Assembly: GCF_021049265.1 (NCBI RefSeq)
Contig: NZ_CP088018.1
Span: 2,294,001 to 2,358,000 of the forward strand
Direction: 5' to 3'
Source: Ruania suaedae
GTDB lineage: Bacteria > Actinomycetota > Actinomycetes > Actinomycetales > Beutenbergiaceae
DNA: 64,000 bases
Below, in pieces: positions 16,857-26,209 of the stretch. Below the pieces are notes generated by a model. It had not been told where the DNA came from and searched no databases. It saw only the letters and a list, made by a program, of their open reading frames with translations. The stretch's first letter is position 1; every line of letters begins with the position of its first letter. Both the position numbers and the translations under genes were made by a program.

Positions 16857-17264
16857 GGGTGGTTCCCCTGGCCGCGGGCGCCAGCCATACCCACCTGGTG
16901 CCCGGGCCTGCTCGGTGGTGACCTGGTGGCCACCTCGTAAAAGTCCTGGGTGCTCGGGCCTCGCGATGTTGCTCGCGCTGACCGTCTGCCAGTGCCATCC
17001 AACGCCATGGGGGCGCTCTCGGGTGGTCGGTCCTGAGCCGCGCCAAGCCGCCAGAGGCGGCGCGTGTCTCATGACCCCAACTACCTGTGCTGATGTCACC
17101 GGGCTTCCGACAGGTATGGATCACGCCGGTCGCCACGGGCAGTATCGCACACCGGGGCCGCCCGGGCCGGGGCGGCGCACCCGCTCCAGGGACCTTCGTC
17201 CCGGATCGGCGGGCCGGCGCGCTCCTAGCGTGAGGGCACCGACCCATCCGAGGAGGACGAGCGC
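16857..17264. other. Divergent intergenic region rne / cydA
   Basis: These 408 bases separate the starts of rne (minus) and cydA (plus) and must hold both promoters and a long rne 5' UTR. AGGGGA upstream of the rne GTG and AGGAGG (17251-17256) upstream of the cydA GTG are the only sites I can assign. I see no convincing tRNA, riboswitch, Rex-box or small gene; the open frame extending rne upstream to 17099 lacks RBS support. Confidence 0.6.
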
Positions 17265-18767
17265 GTGGACACGCTGGACCTGGCCCGGTGGCAGTTCGCC
17301 ATCGTCACCGTCTACCACTTCATCTTCGTCCCGCTCACGATCGGGCTCGCGCCGCTGGTGGCGATCATGCAGACGATCTGGGTGCGCACCGGCAGCGAGC
17401 ACTGGCTCAAGCTCACCAAGTTCTTCGGCAAGCTGCTGCTGATCAACCTGGCGCTCGGCGTGGTCACCGGCATCGTGCAGGAGTTCCAGTTCGGAATGAA
17501 CTGGAGCGAGTACTCCCGGTTCGTCGGTGACGTGTTCGGCGCGCCGTTGGCGATCGAGGGCCTCGCCGCCTTCTTCCTCGAGTCCACGTTCATCGGGCTG
17601 TGGATCTTCGGCTGGGACCGGTTGCCCCGGAAGGTGCACCTGGCCAGCATCTGGATCGTCGCGGCCGGCAGCAACGCCTCCGCCTTCTTCATCCTCGCCG
17701 CCAACTCGTGGATGCAGCACCCCGTCGGTGCGACCTACAACGAGGTCACCGGCCGCGCCGAGATGACCGACTTCGGGGCCGTGCTGACCAACTCCACCCT
17801 GCTCGCGGCCTACGCCCACACGATCGCCACGTCCTTCCTGGTCGCCGGCACCTTCGTGGCCGGGGTGGCCGGCTGGTGGATCGTGAAGGCCGTGCGGGCC
17901 GGCGACCGCACGAGTGCCCGGCAGATCTACCGGCCCGCCGCGATCCTGGGGATGGTCACGATCCTGCTCTCCGGCGCCGGCGTGGCCGCCAGCGGCGACT
18001 GGCAGGCCAAGCTGATGTACGAGCAGCAGCCCATGAAGATGTCCGCGGCCGAGGCCCTCTGCGAGGGCGAGCACGGGGCCGCGTTCTCCATCCTCACCAT
18101 CGGGGACCTGTCGAACTCCTGCGAGGGCGTGCACCACGTGGTCACGGTGAACGGGCTGACCAGCTTCCTCGGCACCGGCGACTTCGAGGGCTATCTGCCC
18201 GGTGTGCAGGAGCTGCAGACCCAGTACGAGGCCGCCTACGGCGAGGGTGTCGACTACCAGCCCAACCTGGCGCTGACGTACTGGTCCTTCCGGTTCATGA
18301 TCGGCTTCGGCGCCTTCAGCGCCGCTCTCGCCGCGGCGGGTCTGTGGCTGCTGCGCCGCGGCCGACTCACGCAGAACCCCTGGTTCGCGCGGCTGTGCCT
18401 GCTCGCCCTGCCGATGCCGTTCGTGGCCGCCTCCTTCGGATGGATCTTCCGCGAGACCGGCCGGCAACCGTGGGTGGTGGTGCCCAACACCGGTCCCGGC
18501 GGGGTCGACGCCATCCGCCTGCTCACCGCCGACGGGTTGTCCAGCTCGGTGCCCGCCGGTGAGGTGATCGCCTCCACGGCCGCCTTCACCGCGATCTACG
18601 GGGTGCTCGCGGTGGTCTGGTTCCGGCTGATGCGCCGGTATGCGGCCGCGGGCGTCGCCGCGACCTCACCGCCCGCCACCCGGGACACCACCGATGACGA
18701 CACCGACAGCGACGGCGGCGGCGGCGATGCCGATCGGACCGACACCCCCCTCTCCTTCGCCTACTGA
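17265..18767 (+). CDS. cydA: Cytochrome bd ubiquinol oxidase subunit I
   Basis: This 500-residue membrane protein is the quinol-oxidising, haem-carrying subunit of the high-affinity bd oxidase. Visible landmarks are the haem b595 ligand His18 (VYHFIFVPL), the HTIATSF haem-ligand helix, the TYWSFRFMIG segment with the haem b558 Met, and GRQPWVV of the conserved quinol/GRQPW motif. The Q-loop is short. The C terminus is acidic (DDDTDSDGGGGDADRTD). GTG 17265 is preceded by AGGAGG at 17251-17256. It is first in cydABDC, followed by cydB after 8 bases. The operon serves respiration at low oxygen and continues into an oxygen/redox-sensor-like kinase. Confidence 0.97.
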   Translation: MDTLDLARWQFAIVTVYHFIFVPLTIGLAPLVAIMQTIWVRTGSEHWLKLTKFFGKLLLINLALGVVTGIVQEFQFGMNWSEYSRFVGDVFGAPLAIEGLAAFFLESTFIGLWIFGWDRLPRKVHLASIWIVAAGSNASAFFILAANSWMQHPVGATYNEVTGRAEMTDFGAVLTNSTLLAAYAHTIATSFLVAGTFVAGVAGWWIVKAVRAGDRTSARQIYRPAAILGMVTILLSGAGVAASGDWQAKLMYEQQPMKMSAAEALCEGEHGAAFSILTIGDLSNSCEGVHHVVTVNGLTSFLGTGDFEGYLPGVQELQTQYEAAYGEGVDYQPNLALTYWSFRFMIGFGAFSAALAAAGLWLLRRGRLTQNPWFARLCLLALPMPFVAASFGWIFRETGRQPWVVVPNTGPGGVDAIRLLTADGLSSSVPAGEVIASTAAFTAIYGVLAVVWFRLMRRYAAAGVAATSPPATRDTTDDDTDSDGGGGDADRTDTPLSFAY

Positions 18768-18775
18768 GGACAGCC

Positions 18776-19819
18776 ATGGACCTCCCCGTGCTCTGGTTCC
18801 TGCTCATCGCCGTGCTCTGGCTCGGCTATCTCGTGCTCGAAGGGTTCGACTTCGGCGTCGGGATGCTGATGCGCCCGCTGAGCCGCAACGACACCGACCG
18901 CCGGCTGATCATCAACACCATCGGCCCGGTCTGGGACGGCAACGAGGTGTGGGTGCTGGTGGCGGGCGGGGCGATGTTCGCCGCCTTCCCGGAGTGGTAC
19001 GCCACGATGTTCTCCGGGTTCTACCTGCCACTGCTGCTCATCCTGGTGGCGTTGATCGTGCGGGGCGTGGCCTTCGAGTTCCGCGGCAAGATCGACGACG
19101 ACATCTGGCGCGCCCGGTGGGACTGGGCGATCACGTTCGGCTCGTGGACCCCGGCGGTGCTGTGGGGGCTGGCGCTGGCGAACCTGGTACGCGGCGTCGA
19201 GCTGACGCCCGATCACCAGATGACCAGTTCCTTGCTCGATCTGCTCTCCCCCTACGCCCTGCTCGGCGCGGCCACCACCACGCTGCTGTTCGCCACCCAC
19301 GGAGCGATCTTCATCGCCCTCAAGACCGCCGGGCCGATGCGCGAGCGCGCCGGCCGGACCGCAGCCGTGCTCGCCGTCCCGACGACGGGGGTCGCCGGGG
19401 TCTTCGCCATCTGGACCCAGCTGGCCCACTCCGGCCACCTCTGGACCTGGGCCGCTGTCGCCGCAGCCGCCGCCGGGCTCGTGGCCGTCCTGCGTGCCAC
19501 CCGGGCGCGGCGTGAGGGGTGGGCCTTCGGTGCCAGCGTGCTGGTGATCGCCGCGGCGGTCACGCTGCTCTTCGGCTCGCTCTTCCCGAACGTGATGCCC
19601 GCCCTCAACGACCCGGCGAACTCGCTGACGATCGCGAACGCCTCCTCCACCCCGTACACGCTGACGATCATGACGTGGGTGGCCGGATTCCTGACCCCGC
19701 TGGTGATCGGCTACCAGGCCTGGACCTACTGGGTCTTCCGCAAGCGGCTCACCGCCGAGGTGATCCCCCCGCACACGGGCCTGCCCGGCCGGGCCGGGAC
19801 CACGCCGTCGCGGCGATGA
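18776..19819 (+). CDS. cydB: Cytochrome bd ubiquinol oxidase subunit II
   Basis: The 347-residue polytopic partner of CydA shows the CydB signatures LEGFDFGVGML near the N terminus, the very conserved PVWDGNEVWVLVAGGAMFAAFP and FRGKIDDDIWR. It stabilises the haem d site in the membrane complex. It follows cydA by 8 bases and its TGA overlaps the ATG of cydD (ATGA, 19816-19819), consistent with one operon. Confidence 0.97.
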   Translation: MDLPVLWFLLIAVLWLGYLVLEGFDFGVGMLMRPLSRNDTDRRLIINTIGPVWDGNEVWVLVAGGAMFAAFPEWYATMFSGFYLPLLLILVALIVRGVAFEFRGKIDDDIWRARWDWAITFGSWTPAVLWGLALANLVRGVELTPDHQMTSSLLDLLSPYALLGAATTTLLFATHGAIFIALKTAGPMRERAGRTAAVLAVPTTGVAGVFAIWTQLAHSGHLWTWAAVAAAAAGLVAVLRATRARREGWAFGASVLVIAAAVTLLFGSLFPNVMPALNDPANSLTIANASSTPYTLTIMTWVAGFLTPLVIGYQAWTYWVFRKRLTAEVIPPHTGLPGRAGTTPSRR

Positions 19820-21474
19820 AACCACTCGACCCCCGGCTGCTGACCCGGGCACGCGCCGCCCGCGGGTACGTGCTGCTCACCACCGTGCTCACGGTGGCCA
19901 CCACCGCCTGCGTGCTCGCCACCGCGGTCCTCCTCGCCCGCTCCCTCGCACCGGTGATCCAGGGCGAGGGGACCTGGGCCGATGCCGCGCCCGCGGTGGC
20001 CGGCGTCGCCGGACTGGTGGTGCTCCGCGCGGTGCTGGCCGCGGCGGGCGAGCGTTTCGCCCATCGCAGTGCCACCCGGGTGATCGCCGAACTGCGCGCC
20101 CAGGTCCTCGCCCGCGCCGCCGCGCTCGGGCCGCGCTGGCTGGCCGCTCACGGCAGCGAGGTGCGCACCACGCTCACCCGGGGTCTCGACGACCTCGAGC
20201 CGTACTTCGTGCGCTACCTGCCCCAGCTGCTGCTCGCGGCGATCCTCACCCCCGCCGTGCTGGTGCTGATGGCCACCCTCGACCTGACGGCGGCTCTCAC
20301 GGTGGCCGCCCTGCTGCCCGTGATCCCGGTGTTCATGTGGCTGATCGGCGTGGTCACCCAGGCCTACGCCCGGCGCCGGCTGGCCGAGTCCGAGCGTCTC
20401 GGCGCCCAGCTGCTGGACCTGCTCGCCGGTCTGCCGACGCTACAGGCGTTCGGCCGGGCACTGGGGCCGGCCGCACGTGTGCGTTCGCTGGCCCAGGCCT
20501 CGCGCCGCTCCACGATGGCCACGCTGCGGGTGGCGTTCGCCTCCTCGGCCGTGCTGGAGCTGTTCGCCAGCCTGATCGTGGCCGCGGTCGCCGTCGGGGT
20601 GGGCCTGCGGCTGGTGGCGGGCTCGGTGACCCTGGAGGCGGGCCTGGCGGTGCTCGTGCTCGCGCCGGAGGCGCTGCTGCCGATCCGGCAGGTCGGCGCG
20701 CACTTCCACGCCTCCGCCGACGGCCTGGCCGCCGCCGAGCGGGTGCACGCGGTGCTCGACGCGGACCCGCCTGCCCGCGGCACAGCCTCCACACCCGGCG
20801 CGGTGCAGGCGATCGGGTGGGACGCCGTCACCGTACGTGCCGGGGAGCGTGGTTACGCCGCCCCCGGCGGACTGACCGGGCGGGCCGAGGCGGGACGGAT
20901 CACGGGCCTGACCGGCCCGAACGGGTCCGGCAAGTCGACGGCGCTGCTCGCCCTGGTGGGCGCCCTCGCCCCGGACGAGGGTCAGGTGTTCGTGGTGGGC
21001 CCGGACGGCGTCGCCTCGGTGGCCGAGCTCGCCCCCGAGCAGTGGTGGCGGCAGGTGGCATGGGTGCCCCAGCGGCCGGTGATCGAACCGGGCACGGTGG
21101 CCGAGTACCTCGGGCTGGACGATCCGGAGCGGGATCCCCGGGTGGCGGAGGCGGCGGGTGCCACCGGACTGGCGGAGGTCCTCACCTCGCTGCCGCAGGG
21201 ATGGCAGACCCGGATCGGGCAGGGCGGCTGGGGGCTCTCGCTCGGGCAGCGGCAGCGGCTCGCGCTCACCCGCGCGCTGCTCGACCCGGCGCCGGTGCTG
21301 GCCCTGGACGAGCCCACGGCGCATCTGGACGGGCCGGCGCAGGCCGAGCTGGTGGCGGTGCTGCGGCACGCCGCGGCGGCGGGCCGGGTAGTGGTCGTGG
21401 TGGCGCACCGGCCGGAGCTGATCGCCGCCTGCGATGCCCTGATCCCGGTACGGGCCGAGGAGCGGGTCCCGTGA
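19816..21474 (+). CDS. cydD: Thiol reductant ABC exporter subunit CydD
   Basis: The 552-residue ABC half-transporter has an N-terminal six-helix type IV exporter domain and a C-terminal ATPase with Walker A GPNGSGKST, signature LSLGQRQRLALTRAL and Walker B LALDEPTAHLD. With CydC it exports glutathione/cysteine-type thiols or supplies haem needed for bd oxidase assembly. ATG 19816 overlaps the cydB stop; a longer open frame from 19519 lies inside cydB and is not used. Its TGA overlaps the GTG of cydC. Confidence 0.95.
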   Translation: MKPLDPRLLTRARAARGYVLLTTVLTVATTACVLATAVLLARSLAPVIQGEGTWADAAPAVAGVAGLVVLRAVLAAAGERFAHRSATRVIAELRAQVLARAAALGPRWLAAHGSEVRTTLTRGLDDLEPYFVRYLPQLLLAAILTPAVLVLMATLDLTAALTVAALLPVIPVFMWLIGVVTQAYARRRLAESERLGAQLLDLLAGLPTLQAFGRALGPAARVRSLAQASRRSTMATLRVAFASSAVLELFASLIVAAVAVGVGLRLVAGSVTLEAGLAVLVLAPEALLPIRQVGAHFHASADGLAAAERVHAVLDADPPARGTASTPGAVQAIGWDAVTVRAGERGYAAPGGLTGRAEAGRITGLTGPNGSGKSTALLALVGALAPDEGQVFVVGPDGVASVAELAPEQWWRQVAWVPQRPVIEPGTVAEYLGLDDPERDPRVAEAAGATGLAEVLTSLPQGWQTRIGQGGWGLSLGQRQRLALTRALLDPAPVLALDEPTAHLDGPAQAELVAVLRHAAAAGRVVVVVAHRPELIAACDALIPVRAEERVP

Positions 21475-23219
21475 TCGCCGGGCCGGGCCGCCGTGGCCGC
21501 TCGTCGGCCCCCCTCCACGGGCCGAATATTCGACCCCTTCTCGGTTCCGACCCTGACGTTCGGACCCCTGGAGGACTGATCGCGGATCTGCGGGCCGTCC
21601 GGACGGTCCTGCCGCTGCTCGAGATCTCGCCCCGCCGTGCCGTGGTGGCCATCGCCTGGGGGGTGCTCACCCTCACCGCCGCGGTGGGCCTGACGGCGGT
21701 CTCCGCCTGGCTGATCGCCCGCGCGAGCCAGATGCCGCCCGTGCTGGACCTGACGATCGCCGTGGTGACGGTGCGGGCGCTGGGGATCTCCCGCGGCCTG
21801 TTCCGCTATCTCGACCGCCTCGCCTCCCATGACGTGGCCCTGCGCGGGGTCGCGGCCCTGCGCGAGCGCCTCTACCGCTCGCTGGCCACCGGGCGCACCG
21901 AGGCGGTGCTGGGCCTGCGCCGCGGCGATCTGCTCACCCGCCTGGGCGCCGACGCGGACGCCCTCGGGGACGTGCTCGTACGCGGGCTGCTGCCGGCCGC
22001 CGTCGCCGCGGTGGTCTCGGCAGCGGGCGTCGGACTCGTCGGGGCCTTCTCCCCCGCCGTCGCGCTGGTGTTGGCGGCCTGCCTGGTGCTGGCGGGGATC
22101 CTCGCGCCGGCCCTCGCCGCCCGCGCAGCGCGGCTCGCCGAGATCGAGGCCGCGCACCAGCGCCGGGAGGTCACCGTGGCCACCACCACCATCCTCGACG
22201 GCGCCACCGAGCTGCAGGTGCAGGGCCGGATGGACCGTGCCCGCCACGCGCTCGAGTTCGCCGAGGAGGGGCTGCGGCGGGCGCGGGACCGCGCCGCCGC
22301 CCCCGCCGCGCTCGCGCACGGGATCGGGCTGCTCGCCTCCGGGATCGCCACGGTCGCCGCACTCGTGATCGGGATACCGGCGATGACGTCCGGGGCACTC
22401 GCACCGGTCGAGCTGGCCGTGGTGGTACTCACCCCGATGGCAGCGTTCGAGGCGACAGCCGTGCTGCCGGCGGCGGCCATCCAGATCACCCGCTCGGCCG
22501 CGGCGGCGCGGCGGGTCACCGACCTGCTCGAGGCTGCCGCGCGTTGCCCCGAATCGTCGCTTCCCGCGGCCGCCGAGCGACAGAACGCGGCACCACGCGT
22601 GTCTGCGCGCGGTCTCGTGTGCGGATGGGAGGGTCGCGCGGTCGCCGACCCGATCGACCTGGACCTGGAGCCCGGCCGGGCCGTGGCGCTCCTCGGCCCC
22701 AGCGGCTCGGGCAAGACGACCGCCGCCCTCACCCTCGCCGGGCTCCTCCGGCCGGTCGCGGGCACCCTGCAGATCGACGGCGGCGCCACCGCTCCCGACG
22801 TCCTCACCTACACCCCTGAGGACGCGCACCTGTTCGCCACCACCGTGCTGGAGAACCTGCGCGTGGCACGGGGGGACGTCGGCCCGCACGAGGCGTGGGA
22901 CGTGCTGGCCCGGGTCGGACTGGAAGACCTCGTCTCCTCCCTACCGGACGGGCTCGACACCCTCGTCAGCGCCGAGACCCTCTCCGGCGGCGAGCGCCGC
23001 CGGCTGCTGCTGGCCCGGGCGCTGTGCTCACCGGCCCCGCTGCTGATCCTGGACGAGCCCACCGAGCACCTCGACGCCGCCACCGCACTGGCCCTGCAGC
23101 GCGACATCCTCACCCTCGGCCGCGAGCGCGGCGTGCTGCTGATCACCCACGACGAACGGGGCACCGGCGCCGCCGATGAGGTGCTCCGCCTCGGCGCATC
23201 GAGGAGACTGGTCCGATGA
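21471..23219 (+). CDS. cydC: Thiol reductant ABC exporter subunit CydC, with repeat-encoded N terminus
   Basis: The 582-residue half-transporter pairs with CydD. Walker A GPSGSGKTTAALTLAG, signature LSGGERRRLLLARAL and Walker B LLILDEPTEHLD are intact, preceded by a six-helix membrane domain beginning about residue 40 (LRAVRTVLPLLEISPRRAVV). The best start is GTG 21471, which overlaps the cydD stop as GTGA. With that start residues 17-33 (GPNIRPLLGSDPDVRTP) are encoded by a 49-base dispersed repeat (21519-21567), so the N terminus is extended by non-CydC sequence. The only start after the repeat would be a CTG at 21579 with poor spacing. Its stop overlaps the kinase ATG by 4 bases. Confidence 0.93.
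   Translation: MIAGPGRRGRSSAPLHGPNIRPLLGSDPDVRTPGGLIADLRAVRTVLPLLEISPRRAVVAIAWGVLTLTAAVGLTAVSAWLIARASQMPPVLDLTIAVVTVRALGISRGLFRYLDRLASHDVALRGVAALRERLYRSLATGRTEAVLGLRRGDLLTRLGADADALGDVLVRGLLPAAVAAVVSAAGVGLVGAFSPAVALVLAACLVLAGILAPALAARAARLAEIEAAHQRREVTVATTTILDGATELQVQGRMDRARHALEFAEEGLRRARDRAAAPAALAHGIGLLASGIATVAALVIGIPAMTSGALAPVELAVVVLTPMAAFEATAVLPAAAIQITRSAAAARRVTDLLEAAARCPESSLPAAAERQNAAPRVSARGLVCGWEGRAVADPIDLDLEPGRAVALLGPSGSGKTTAALTLAGLLRPVAGTLQIDGGATAPDVLTYTPEDAHLFATTVLENLRVARGDVGPHEAWDVLARVGLEDLVSSLPDGLDTLVSAETLSGGERRRLLLARALCSPAPLLILDEPTEHLDAATALALQRDILTLGRERGVLLITHDERGTGAADEVLRLGASRRLVR
21519..21567 (+). repeat. 49-base dispersed element, copy A (inside cydC 5' end)
   Basis: The element begins GGGCCGAATATTCGACCCC and ends GTTCGGACCC; the ends are imperfect inverted repeats (GGGCCGAA / TTCGGACCC). 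A second copy in reverse orientation at 38984-39032 matches at 44 of 49 positions with no gaps. It lies in frame in the predicted cydC N terminus. Confidence 0.85.
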
Positions 23220-24799
23220 GGACCGCACCCACCGAGATGCTGCAGGCGATGCTCGCGGTCACCTCACACCTGGACCTGGAGGAGGTGCTGCACACCGTCG
23301 TCGAGGCGGCGGCCGACCTCACCGGCGCCCCGTACGCCGCGATCGGGGTGCTGGACGCGGCCGGGGAGGTGGAGACCCACATCGAGACCGGCGATGCCCC
23401 GCACGTGCAGGCGCTGCTCACGCATCCGCACGGGGTGGAGGTGCTGGAGGCGATCGGCACCGAGCCGCTGCTGCTGGAGGATCTGGTCGACCACCCGCGG
23501 TTCGCGGACCTGCCGCCGGGCCATCCCCGCACGGCCCGCTTCCTGGGGGTCCAGGTGCGCGTACGCGGGCAGGTGCACGGACGCCTCTACGTGGCCGGCA
23601 AGTCGGCCCCGTTCACCGACGAGGACGCCGCCGGGGTCCGGCTGCTCGCCACCGCTGCCGGGATCGCCGTGCAGAACGCACGCCTCTACGAGGCGGCGCG
23701 CACCCGCGAACGGTGGCTCGCCGTCGGGCAGGAGATCACCACCACCCTGCTCTCGGGGGCCGACATCGAGGACGCCCTCGCGCTCATCGCACGCCGGGTG
23801 CGGCAGGTCGCCGAGGCCGACACCGCGGTGCTGGTGCTGCCCGGGGTCGGCTCGGACTGGGTGATCGAGTTCGCCGACGGCGATCCCGTGGGTGACCTCG
23901 TCGGCATCGTGATGCCGCCGAACGGGCGCGCGATGACGGTCCTGCGCGACGGCTACGGCATCATCGTGGACTCCTTCGCCCGCGCCCGGAACCTGCGGGT
24001 GCCGCAGTTCGGCCGGTACGGGCCCTCCCTGTATGCGCCGCTGATGGCCGGCGATGAGGGCCTCGGTGTGCTCATCCTGCTGCGCCGCACCGGCGCGGTG
24101 GAGTTCACCGAGAACGAGCTGACCGTGGCCGAGTCGATCGCCCGGCAGGCAGCGCTGGCGATCACGCTCTCCCAGGCGCGGCAGGCGCAGAACCTGGCCG
24201 AGCTGCTCTCCGAGCGCAGCCGTATCGCCCGTGACCTGCACGACCTGGCGATCCAGCAGCTCTTCGCCACCGGGTTGCGGCTGGGGCACCTGCAGGAGCG
24301 GCTCGATCCCGCGCAGGCCGGTGAGCTGCAGAGCGCGCTGGACGGGGTGGACGAGGCGGTCGGGCAGATCCGCCGGATCGTGCATGCGCTGCGGGCCGAG
24401 GACGAACACCTCCCGCTCGGCGACCGGCTCGAACGCGAGGTCGCCCACGCTCGCACGGCACTGGGCCTGCAGGTGCGGCTCACCACGGGCGCGGACCTGG
24501 CGCGGGTCGAGGAGGACCTGGCCGACGACGTCGTCGCGGTGGTGCGCGAGGGGCTGGCCAACGCGGCCCGGCATGCCCGGGCCGAGTACGTCACGGTCAC
24601 GATCGCGACCGGCGAGGACGCTCGGCTCGTGGTCACCGTGGCCGACGACGGCGTGGGGCCGGATCTGTCCGTCGCGCGCCGCTCCGGCCTGGCGAACCTG
24701 GCCGGGCGGGCCCGCCGGCACGGCGGCCGGTGCACCCTCGAGCCGGGGCCGGACGGCGGTACGCGGCTGCAGTGGAGCGCCGCCCTCGAGGGGCGCTAG
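23216..24799 (+). CDS. GAF-GAF sensor histidine kinase, DevS/DosS-like
   Basis: The 527-residue soluble kinase has two tandem GAF domains (about residues 10-150 and 170-315), a HisKA_3 dimerisation helix with phospho-acceptor His342 (RIARDLHDLAIQQL) and an HATPase_c domain (NAARHARAEY, VADDGVGPD). The first GAF domain retains LPPGHPRTARFLGV, aligning with the segment that carries the proximal haem ligand of DevS/DosS; His103 is the candidate ligand. If so, it would sense O2, NO or CO. It is the last gene of the cyd operon (4-base overlap with cydC). The likely partner regulator is at 26210-26854. Haem binding is inferred from motif similarity only. Confidence 0.88.
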   Translation: MRTAPTEMLQAMLAVTSHLDLEEVLHTVVEAAADLTGAPYAAIGVLDAAGEVETHIETGDAPHVQALLTHPHGVEVLEAIGTEPLLLEDLVDHPRFADLPPGHPRTARFLGVQVRVRGQVHGRLYVAGKSAPFTDEDAAGVRLLATAAGIAVQNARLYEAARTRERWLAVGQEITTTLLSGADIEDALALIARRVRQVAEADTAVLVLPGVGSDWVIEFADGDPVGDLVGIVMPPNGRAMTVLRDGYGIIVDSFARARNLRVPQFGRYGPSLYAPLMAGDEGLGVLILLRRTGAVEFTENELTVAESIARQAALAITLSQARQAQNLAELLSERSRIARDLHDLAIQQLFATGLRLGHLQERLDPAQAGELQSALDGVDEAVGQIRRIVHALRAEDEHLPLGDRLEREVAHARTALGLQVRLTTGADLARVEEDLADDVVAVVREGLANAARHARAEYVTVTIATGEDARLVVTVADDGVGPDLSVARRSGLANLAGRARRHGGRCTLEPGPDGGTRLQWSAALEGR

Positions 24800-24803
24800 T
24801 GCC

Positions 24804-26189
24804 TCAGCGCTGCCGACCCAGGCGGCGCAGGAAGGTCGCCACCCCGGTGGCCATGTGCTCCAGCTCGCCGGGATGGACGCTCTCGTTCGCGGCGTGCATC
24901 TGGCTGGCCGGGTCGCTCAGGCCGAGCATCACGATCGAGGCATCGGGTTGGGCGGAGGCGAGGGCCGCCGTCAACGGGATGGACCCACCCTGCCCGGCGG
25001 TGATGGTGGGCGTAGCGAAGGCGTCGGTGAGCGCCTGCTCCAGCAGTGCGAACGCCGCCGTGTCGGTGCGGGCCCCGAAGGCCGCCCCCTGGCCGACCAG
25101 CTCGGTGCTCACCCGTACCCCCCAGGGGGCGGCGCGGCGCAGGTGCGCCTGCAGCTTCTCGGCAGCCTCGGCGGTGTCCGTGCCGGGCGGCACCCGCAGG
25201 CTCACGCGGGCCGCGGCACTGGGTTGGATCGCCGGGACCGACCCCACCACGGCGGGCGCGTCGATCCCGAGCACGGTGACGGCGGGGCGTGCCCAGATCA
25301 TGTCGGCCACGGTTCCCGACCCGGTCACCTCGGCGCCCTCGAGGATCCCGGCATCGGTGCGGAAGTCGGCCTCCGCGTAGGGCGCCCCGGGCCAGGTGCC
25401 GGTCGCGTCGAGCCCGTCGATCGTGGTGTTGCCGCGCTCGTCCTTGAGGGAGGCGAGCATGGCGATCAGGGCAGCCAGCGCATCCGGCGCGGCACCCCCG
25501 AACGCGCCCGAGTGCAGCTGCCCGGCGAGGGAGTCCACGCGCACGGTCACGTCCACCATGCCGCGCAGGGCGGTGGTCAGGGTGGGCCGGCCGACCTTCA
25601 CGTTGCCGGTGTCCTGGATGAGGATCACGTCGGCCGCGAACTCCTCCGGGTGGGCGGCCACGTACTGCTCCAGGCCACCGGTGCCCTGTTCCTCGGAGCC
25701 CTCGATCACCACCGTCAGGGACACCGGATACGCCTCGGAGCCGGTGTCCCGTAGGGCGCGCAGCGCGGTGAGGTGGCTGATCACGCTGCCCTTGCAGTCG
25801 GCCGCGCCGCGGCCGTAGTAGCGGCCCTCGGAGAAGGTGAGCGTGAACGGGTCCGTGTGCCAGCCCTCGGCGGGCGCCGGCTGGACGTCGTAATGGGCGT
25901 AGAGCAGCACCCGCGGGGCGCCCGGCGGGCCCTCGTAGTGACCGATGACGGCGTCACTGCCGTCGGGGGTGGGCACCAGGTCGGTGTCGGTGAGGCCGAG
26001 CTCGATGAACCGGTCGCGGACCCACTGCGCGGCGAGGCGGCACTGCTCGGGGTCCTCCACGGCCGCGTCCTGCACGGAGCGGTAGGAGACGAGCTCGCTC
26101 AGATCGGAGATCGCCTGCGGCATCACGCCGGCCACGGCGGCGGCGAGGGTCGTGCTGTCCTCGGGGGCTTCGCTGGTGTGTTCGGGCAT
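24804..26189 (-). CDS. M20 family dipeptidase
   Basis: This 461-residue zinc peptidase of the M20 family (PepV/carnosinase-like) hydrolyses dipeptides in the cytosol. Metal-site motifs are visible: LLYAHYDVQPAP, GRGAADCKGSVISHL and VIEGSEEQGTGGL with the catalytic Glu, plus a C-terminal MLGLSDPASQMHAANESV with a metal-binding His. The start at ATG 26189 (MPEHTSEAPED) is preferred; an in-frame GTG at 26231 would overlap the regulator gene. It converges on the kinase gene with a 4-base gap and follows the response regulator by 20 bases, so it may be co-transcribed with it. Confidence 0.92.
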   Translation of the reverse strand: MPEHTSEAPEDSTTLAAAVAGVMPQAISDLSELVSYRSVQDAAVEDPEQCRLAAQWVRDRFIELGLTDTDLVPTPDGSDAVIGHYEGPPGAPRVLLYAHYDVQPAPAEGWHTDPFTLTFSEGRYYGRGAADCKGSVISHLTALRALRDTGSEAYPVSLTVVIEGSEEQGTGGLEQYVAAHPEEFAADVILIQDTGNVKVGRPTLTTALRGMVDVTVRVDSLAGQLHSGAFGGAAPDALAALIAMLASLKDERGNTTIDGLDATGTWPGAPYAEADFRTDAGILEGAEVTGSGTVADMIWARPAVTVLGIDAPAVVGSVPAIQPSAAARVSLRVPPGTDTAEAAEKLQAHLRRAAPWGVRVSTELVGQGAAFGARTDTAAFALLEQALTDAFATPTITAGQGGSIPLTAALASAQPDASIVMLGLSDPASQMHAANESVHPGELEHMATGVATFLRRLGRQR

Positions 26190-26209
26190 GGTTCGAGCGT
26201 AATCGGCGC

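Noticed and set aside
16857-17099. An 81-codon N-terminal extension of RNase E.
   Set aside because: A GTG at 16856 has a good AGGGGA ribosome-binding site, and the extension is not similar to known RNase E sequence.
21519-21567. Copy A as a simple intrinsic terminator between cydD and cydC.
   Set aside because: Its ends pair only weakly over a 30-base interior, there is no T-run, and it lies inside an operon with overlapping genes; the sequence conservation with copy B is the stronger signal.
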